Shown in pieces: positions 57,440 to 64,000 of a stretch of 64,000 nucleotides of DNA. Below the pieces are notes generated by a model. The model searched no databases. It worked only from the letters and a program-made list of their open reading frames with translations, and was not told the DNA's origin. Position numbers and translations under genes: made by a program. Source of the stretch: Hirsutella rhossiliensis (taxonomy: Eukaryota > Ascomycota > Sordariomycetes > Hypocreales > Ophiocordycipitaceae); assembly GCF_020360975.1 (NCBI RefSeq), contig NW_025408668.1:7502001-7566000 (forward strand), given 5' to 3'. Every line of letters begins with the position of its first letter. Within the stretch, counting starts at the first letter, position 1.

Positions 57440-60400
57440 TGGTCCTAGCCCGGGCTACTATCGGTAGTCCGCTAGTCCGTCGTTCTCGTCTACCGTTCCG
57501 AATAAGGCTTTGAACTTATCGAGGGCTACGGTTCCCGTAAACTTACGTGCGGGTTCCTACGTAAGGTCGAGATACCCGCGCTACTTAACGAGGACCTCCT
57601 AGCGTTTCCCCCTACTAACCTTTTTCTAGCGCGCGGCCCGTATCTCTTTGACCTCGAACTCGTCCTCTCCCTCTACCTCGATTACGGGCGGTTAAGCGTC
57701 CGCTGCTTCTTATCTAGGTAGCGGGTTAAAGGAGGCTCTACGAAGGAGGTCTACGTTAATCTTATTATAGACTCCCGTTAGGAGACTATCGAGCTCTATA
57801 ACCTACGGGCTAATAACCCTCTATACCGTAAACTTCGCGTATAGCTAGTTAAGCTTCTTCTTTAGCCGTGCCGACCTATAGTTATGGAGGTCTAGCTATA
57901 CCTTATCTCCTACTATAAACCTATTTACTAGGGCCCTAGTCTTATTAGCGTACCGCTCCTAATCTTACGCCGAGGCGGCTATCGCGGATTAGCAATAATC
58001 CGTGGTCTCCTATAGCTTTCGTACGAACGCGGAGGCGCGGCCCTCCGGTAACGAATTACTATGCTACTCCGCTGCTACGCCTACGGTAAAGGGAACTAGT
58101 AAGGGTGGTTCGAAGCTATATATTATAAAGAAAGGGGCTATCCTAATAGAGGTATATAGTCTACTATTTAATATAAGTTAGGCCGTAGGGAGCTAACGGT
58201 CTTAGTCTACTTAGTTGCGGGCTACGACGGCCCGTAGGTAAGCCTACGCCTCTTAGTTAACCCTCTTAGGCCCTCCGTCGGTCTATAGGTAATATGCCGT
58301 GCTAAGTAGCTATGTGATCTAAAGCAGCTAGCATAGGTGCTGCTAAAAACGGCTAGTCTAATTCGATCCCCTATCGCTTATAATAGAGGCTAGCTAGCTA
58401 TGCGAGCGGGCCTAGTACTATAGGAAGCGCTCTATATAGGACTCCGTATCTATAGACGGTATCGGCTCTAATACTATAGACTTACTAAGTCGGTCCTTAA
58501 TTACCTATATATAGCGGTTGCCGCCCTCTATAAGTAGGAGGTCCGTTATAAAGTCTATCTATATATACGTATAGAACCGGTCGGGTACCGGAAGCTACTT
58601 AAGCAGCCCCTTAAGCTACGCCCTTTAAATCTTAGTGCGGCCGTAGATATCGTAGTTACGGAGGAAGCGGCGAACGTAGTGCTATAGGAGGGGCTAGTAG
58701 AAATCCCTCGCGAGGCCTGCTGCTATGCCCTGCCTACCTAGGTGGCCCACGATACTAGAGTTATAGACAAGCTAGACTAGCTTCCCTCGGAGCTCGTTCC
58801 GTTCGTCTAGCTCCGGCGGTCTATCCTTCTCCCTAGCTTCTATAGTATACAGCGCGCCCGGCACCTATAGTCTCCCCCGCTAACGTAGGTGCCCCCGTAG
58901 GTCGATATAATAGTCGGCTACTTATACCTTTAGCTTTAGCTTCGGATCGAGGCGTCGAGCGCCGGACTTAACGGCGCGGCGCACGCTCTCGTAGGTGCGG
59001 TCTAGAGACGACATCCTATCCTATAAGCGCTAGAGGACCTCATCTTAGAATACCCGCGCCGCACGCGCCCCTAGGCCGGTCTATCCCTCCTCGCCGGGCC
59101 GAGGCGAAGGTATAGGGGAAGGCTCATCCGTTAGCGCCGCGCCTTCCTCTACTAGGGAAGCTCCTATATAAGTCCGTAGCGCTTCTTACGGGATAAGCTA
59201 TAGATCCCGGGCCTCGATGTCCGCTCCCGTCGGCCGGTCCTAATCCCTCCGGGAAAGCGTATCTAGGACTACGGAGTCCCGCCCTAGCCGGTACTTAATC
59301 GAGAAGTTAAAGCGTAAGAGATACTCCGCTTAGCGGGCTTACCGCTCCGAGAGGTACTAGCGGGTTATAAAGTACTCGAGGTTCCTATAGTCTATAAGAA
59401 CCTCGAAGCTCTTATAGCTCTAGAGCTCCGCTTACTATGGCTCGAGGTAGCTAATAATCGCTAGTATCTCCTTATCGTAAATAGTATAATTCCGCTCCGC
59501 TAGGGTTAGCTTACGGGAGTAGAACGCCACCGGTTGCTTCCGCCCGTCTACCTCCTAGGAGAGCGTTCCTCTGAGTGCCTAGCCGCTATAGTCCGCTTTA
59601 ACTAACGTAGACCGGTCGAAGTCCTACTAAAGTAGTACCGGGGCTTAAGAGAATAGGTCCTTAAGCGTGCGGAACGCTCCTTCCTATACGGGCCCTTAGC
59701 GAAAGGCGGTCCGCTTCCCGGTAATCTCGTTTAAGGGCATTATAATACGGGAGAAGCCCCTAATAAATATCCTATAGTAGTTCGCGAACCTAAGGAAGCT
59801 CCGTACGCCTATCTACGTGGTTAGGGCAGCCTAGTCCCGAATCGCCTAGATCTTTGCGGGATCCGCCTATATGCCTACGCCGGCGTAGATAATAAAGCCT
59901 AGGTACTTAACCCTCTTAACCCCGAATTCGTACTTATCCGGGTTAAGGTAGAGCCTATAAAGTTAGAGGCGCTCTAGGACCCTCCGCACCTTCTATATAT
60001 AGTCCTTATAGGAGCCGCTCGTATAGATAAGGATATTATCTACGTATATAGAGGCGAACTCGTCGAGGAAGTCCTAAAGCACGTTATTAATATAACGCTA
60101 GAAGGTAGCGGGCGCTCCTAAGAGGCCGAAGGGCGTTATAAGCTACTTAAATAAGCCGTAGCGTGTATAGAACGCCGTCTTCTACTCGTTACCCTCCGAG
60201 ATCCGCACCTTATAGAACGCCTATTTTATATCTAGCTTCGTAAACTACTTCGCCTTCGAAAGGTTATAGAGCGTATCCGAGATTAGGGGTAAGGGGTAGC
60301 GGTCCGGCCTTATAATTACGTTTAGAGCCCTATAGTCGTAATAGAACCGTATCCCGCCCCTTAGTTTACGCACGAATAGGACCGGCGCTCTTACTTCGGA

Positions 60401-61300
60401 GCTGCTTACTTAAATAAAACCCTTATCTAGGAGGTCCCTTAGCGTCTTCTTTAGCACTAGCAGTTCCGGGTATAATATACTATATAGCGGTCCGAACGGT
60501 GCGGGTAGTTCCTACCCCTTTTTATTAGTGCGGAGTACGATCTTATAGTCTACCCCCGGCTTATACGGGTTAAGCTTATCCGCTTCCTAGGACTTAAATA
60601 GCGGTAGGAGGTCGTAAAAGCGCTCCGGTATCTACTACCGTAGCTTAGAGGGCGACTTTAGCTTCTTTGCCCGGAGGGCCTTATCGATGTCCGCTAGGCT
60701 AACTACGCAGACTACTACGTTAGCCGCTGCCCGGCCTTCCTCCCGCTCTAACCGTCGCACGGTTCCTATAAAGATAGAGGTAAGGACTTCTTATACCGAG
60801 TATAAAGCTCGCACGCTTAGTCCTACGCCTACGGAACTATCGTCGTAGCGGACCTACCGTTGCGTAGGCCTAAACTATAGCTTCTTCTAGTGCGGAACCG
60901 AGTATAACTCCGTATATAATAACTAGGGTTTCCCGAGGATTAAGGGAAACTCTAGTTAGGGGATTATATAGGCTACGATAAGCTTATAGTAACCGTCGAC
61001 CTCTATAGCTAGCTATATAATGCCCCTAATTACCGTACCCTCTATCGCGCCTAAGGCGCCCTTTACTCGCCTTAGGGCGATCTTTTCTACCGGCACTTAT
61101 ATCTCTCGTGTAAGCGCCTCGTTAACTACGGCGTAGCACTAGCAGCCCTCGTCTATAAGGGCGGCGACGGGCAAGGAGTTATTAACTATAACCTATATTA
61201 AAGTAGGCTCCTTTTCTATATAGGCGGATAATTCCTCCTTCTCCTTTGCTAGTGCTAGCAATTAGGGCTCCGGAGCCCGTCTTTGCTCCGGAGCTACTCT
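57440..61300 (-). pseudogene. pol of chromovirus F (protease, RT, RNase H, integrase, chromodomain)
   Basis: A continuous frame with RIP stops. Near 61130 lies a protease-like L-I-D-E-G-C (family LIDTGC/S). RT has Y-V-D-N-I-L-I-Y at 60046-60035 onwards (YVDD lost its second Asp). RNase [10 protein letters not shown] follows near 59470, then the integrase. The C-terminus at about 57600-57530 reads V-L-V-K-(W)-R-G-Y-L-D-L-T-(W)-E-P-A-R-K-F, a chromodomain with its aromatic cage Trp codons turned to TAG. It is the best preserved pol of the family in the window but cannot be functional. Confidence 0.87.
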
Positions 61301-62420
61301 TTTTCCTCTAGGCCTAAGGGAGCGGAGTCCTCTTCGTCGTCTAAGGTAAGGAGCGGTTCTATCTTCGCTACTTAAACTACTATAGGCCGCTTAGCTAAAA
61401 AGAAAGGGCATTTTAATATAAAGTATATAGACGCGCCGCAATATAGGCAGCGGCCGTTAGCCTTCCTTTTCCCGATTTCCTCGCTCGTTACCTACTTCGC
61501 CCGCTGCTTAGAGAGCGGGATAGTCTAGGGGATATTCGAAGACGACTTCCTACCGCGTTTAGCTCGGTCCGTGCGGGTAGCCGACATTAGGGTGTCTCCG
61601 TTAGTGTCGATAGTCGGCTATTCCTCTTATAGAGGGGCGGTGATCCCGTCACCGCTATGCGGCGTGCGCTTACGAAGCTTCTAGAAACGCGGCGTCTGCT
61701 CGTAGCCCTATACTACCTTTATTAACCGGCTTACGTACTCGCCGTAGTTAGTAGGCATAATTATAGGGATAAGCAGCTCCCGTAGGGCCGGCGTAATCGA
61801 GTTCCGTAACTATATAAGCTTCGCGCTGTCTTCCTATACCGTAGTTCCCGCTGCTCGTAAGAGCGTCTCTTCGAAGTCGGGGAGGAATTCGCTAAAGGTC
61901 TACCCGTCCCTCTACTTAAGGGTCCGTAGCCTATCCTACGCCTTCTCCCGCTCCTATACGTTGCCGAACGTATATGTAAGGTGTTAGAAGAAGTCCTATG
62001 GGTCGCGTCTGCCTCTAGGGCCGCCCTTATCCTAGAATCCGGAGATCCGCCGTATCTAGGGCTCCGGCAGCGTATAGAGGAGCGAATACCACGCTATATT
62101 ACGACAGCCGTTTAGGCCCTATTTCTCGTCTATTATAAACTTCGTCTATAGCCGGCTAAGGAAGAAGTAGAAGGACTTAGGCTTACCGTCCTAAGTCGGC
62201 TAGGGAAGCGGCTTCCGTATCGGTGGTGCCGCCGCCGTAACCGGTGTTGCTAAGGTCGTAGGGGTTAACGCTGGTCTCGTAGACGGCTCCCCTAGTGCAG
62301 CGAGAACCTCGTTCTTCTCACTAGCCGTCGCGCTTCTAATCGCTTCTAGGATAGCTATAATACTTCCTATCCGCCCGGGGGGTAGCGGGGTGCTCCCTTA
62401 GGGAAGCGGCACCCTTTCTA
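61300..62420 (-). pseudogene. gag of chromovirus F
   Basis: It starts shortly after the 5' LTR. Landmarks: A-I-L-E-A-I-R-S-A-T-A-S near 62330, F-Y-F-F-L-S-R-L near 62170, a capsid-like region with F-S-E-F-L-P-D-F-E-E near 61880, and a zinc knuckle at about 61452-61405 reading C-L-Y-C-G-A-S-I-Y-F-I-L-K-C: the three Cys remain and the His is Tyr (CAC to TAC). Many Gln codons are TAG/TAA. Confidence 0.82.
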
Positions 62421-62459
62421 GGGAGATATCTATTAGATCTATTAGTTAATAGCTTATAC

Positions 62460-62645
62460 TATTACGGAGTAGGCAGAGGCGTGTGCGTAGGTGCCGTCCG
62501 TAGGATAATATTAATAAGCTATGCAGAGCTCTTCTATGCGCGGCTGGCCCGCCCCTATACTTACGGGATCTGGCCCTCCGCACGTGACTACACGGCTTAG
62601 GCCGCGGCCTAAGCCTATTACCTATAATAGTCAAAGACTCTTATA
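62460..62645 (-). repeat. 5' LTR of chromovirus F
   Basis: 186 bp, starts TATAAGAGTC on the coding strand and ends CCGTAATA; palindrome at 62594-62615. Differences from the 3' LTR (TGTCACGG against TATTACGG at the end) are RIP-type. Confidence 0.96.
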
Positions 62646-64000
62646 GCAGGAAAGACTTAACGGAGGCGTTTATCGATCTACGAAAGTTAACGTAGACCTA
62701 GCATGCTTTTCTTATTAATTATAAGATACCTAACGCCCCGTAGCTTCTTCTAAAGAGTATTAGCATCTGCTAGGGAGAGCTCCGAAAAAGCCCTATTAAT
62801 AGGTAGCCGGAGTAAAGAGTATAATATTATTCCTATTATCTAGTTGCTTGCAACACCCGTAGGTATAGCTCTCTAGATTAGACTAGGCGGGTTACCGGCA
62901 AGCCCCTAAAGATGCGAAGATAGGACTTTAATAAGGTAGGACTTACCTATACCGCTACCACCGTTAATATAGAGTAGAATCTACTCCTCGCTGCTATATT
63001 AGAAGTATCCAACGAATATATCGTATACGATCCGCTGCTCTAGGTTAAGCGTATCACGGACCTCGAAAGGAAGGTCTTTAATATCTATATAGAGAGGATT
63101 CTACGTAATACGCTAGCGCTAATAATCGCCCTAAACGATACCTAGATTAGCGTAGCGACCGACGTAGGGTATCTAATTATATTAGATATCGATATCCCGT
63201 CTACCTAGGAGATCTACTATCTCTTAGCTTAGTAGGTAGTCGGGAAGCTAGCGGGCAAGCTTAAGCTAGTCCTCCTCTAGAAGGTTAGGCTCGTAAAATT
63301 ATTCCTCGAACTTATCCGGATCCGGTCAACGGTCTTCGGCATTAAGTATGCTATAGTAATTATTAGGGTGCTAGTAGTTCGTAAAATAGAATTCGGCGGT
63401 AGATATATACGAGTTATACTCGATACCGTTAATCTTACGTAGTTTATTAGGATCGCGATAAGGGTAAGTAAGTATTAGCTTTACCCGATAAAAATCATCG
63501 TATTAGTAATACTACGGATTCGACTTATACCGCGGAAAGTAGTATAGTACTCGAGGCTTAGCTTAACGACTCTAACGTATCTACTTTCTCCTATCCCTCT
63601 TACTTATATTCTAGTTAGCTAGGAAGTTAAGGTAAGTAAGTTCTTTATAAAGGGAAGGGCGAGAAAGATACTTCTTATATATCCTAACGACCTTAGCGTC
63701 GTTATTATAATTACCTTAGAGGCGAAGCGACCGGCCCTATTACTCGTAGGGACGGCAATCAACGGCTCTTATAACACGGGTACCTTCCTAGAGCTCGTAG
63801 TTAAGTAATATATAGTAGATCTCTTAGCCCGAGAAGTCCCTTTTAGTAAGCAGCTTATTTATTAGACGCGAGGCAAAAGAAAGAAGTAGATTCTAGTAGG
63901 AGACGTAGGGTAAGATTTGCTGCCCTAGGCTTATATAACTATCGGTCTACTTCTCTATCTTACTATAATACTTAGCTACGTAATTAATAACGGCTTAAAG

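Larger units (their letters stand above)
55668..62645 (-). mobile_element. Complete chromovirus F (6,978 bp)
   Basis: Both LTRs are 186 bp, with the target duplication GCAGG at 55663-55667 and 62646-62650. It inserted into the Helitron/PIF1 helicase gene. From right to left: 5' LTR, gag, pol with C-terminal chromodomain, a 1.6-kb 3' region holding an antisense gene, a polypurine tract (GAGGGAGGGCATTG) and the 3' LTR. It keeps more CpA/TpG than copies A and B, so it has suffered fewer RIP cycles. Confidence 0.95.
54640..64000 (-). pseudogene. Helitron/PIF1-type helicase, split by element F, RIPed
   Basis: The coding strand is minus; the gene enters from beyond 64000, runs to about 62651, is interrupted by F, and resumes at 55667 down to about 54640. 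Landmarks in order: D-L-L-G-R-R-D-I-D near 63200; L-N-L-E-Q-R-I-V-Y-D near 63050; Walker A N-G-G-S-G-I-G-K-S-Y near 62960; Walker B region Y-L-I-I-N-K-K-S-M-L (usually LIIDE) near 62725; I-D-K-R-L-R near 62670. After F come A-T-E-F-F-S-G-I-S-I-I-L-V-S-D-F-F near 55650 and D-F-F-(Q)-L-P-P near 55610, then the C-terminal domain with the helicase VTVHKSQ-type region near 54870. Stops are TAA/TAG. Frame and homology run continuously across the F insertion. Confidence 0.88.

Noticed and set aside
1..64000. CRISPR arrays, rRNA genes, bacterial operons
   Set aside because: No spaced repeats, no rRNA-like sequence, and eukaryotic introns throughout.

Overview
The window looks like a repeat-rich, RIP-defended region of a filamentous ascomycete (Pezizomycotina). 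Evidence: long stretches almost without CpA and TpG but still rich in CpG and TpA, which is the mark of repeat-induced point mutation (RIP); short introns (51-71 bp) with fungal GTAAGT/GTRNGT donors and CTAAC branch sites; a PNP-NACHT immune-type receptor; a DUF3435 tyrosine recombinase; a family-2 heme-thiolate peroxidase; and Ty3/gypsy, Ty1/copia, hAT and Helitron-type mobile elements. I cannot name the species. Gene density is very low: one intact large gene, one hypothetical gene, one peroxidase with a single stop, and broken genes and transposons elsewhere.

Layout. 1-26583 is a nested stack of four RIP-saturated Ty3/gypsy elements: A (minus strand, 5' end of a chromovirus) lies in B (plus strand, 3' half of the same family); B lies in C (plus strand gypsy); C's integrase is split by D (plus strand, 12.56 kb with both LTRs). 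26584-28650 is partly mutated DNA with no gene I recognise. 28650-38946 is the best preserved host-like segment: a DUF3435 recombinase pseudogene split by a hAT element with an exact 8-bp target duplication, then a convergent PNP-NACHT gene with three exons, then a hypothetical gene. 38947-46496 is a minus-strand copia element, itself holding a solo LTR of family D and apparently sitting in the 5' LTR of another gypsy element whose gag follows (46881-47890). 48130-49575 is a Helitron-type helicase fragment; 49576-51194 is the 5' end of a minus-strand gypsy element; 51575-51764 is a solo LTR of that same family with a perfect target duplication. 51853-52877 is a secreted heme-thiolate peroxidase with one RIP-like stop. 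54056-64000 is a second Helitron/PIF1 helicase gene (minus strand) cut by a complete chromovirus, F (55668-62645), with 186-bp LTRs and a GCAGG target duplication.

The most unusual content is accessory coding capacity inside the LTR elements. The chromovirus family (F, and again in B) has, between pol and the 3' LTR, an antisense gene with its own TATA box, pyrimidine block and two phase-compatible introns, predicting a protein of about 300 residues. The giant element D carries about 4.2 kb beyond pol: a decayed antisense frame and an 855-codon sense frame with its own TATA/CT promoter-like region, ending inside the 3' LTR. I recognise neither family. All reverse transcriptases that can be read have the catalytic DD changed to DN by a TpG to TpA change, so none of these elements is likely to be active.
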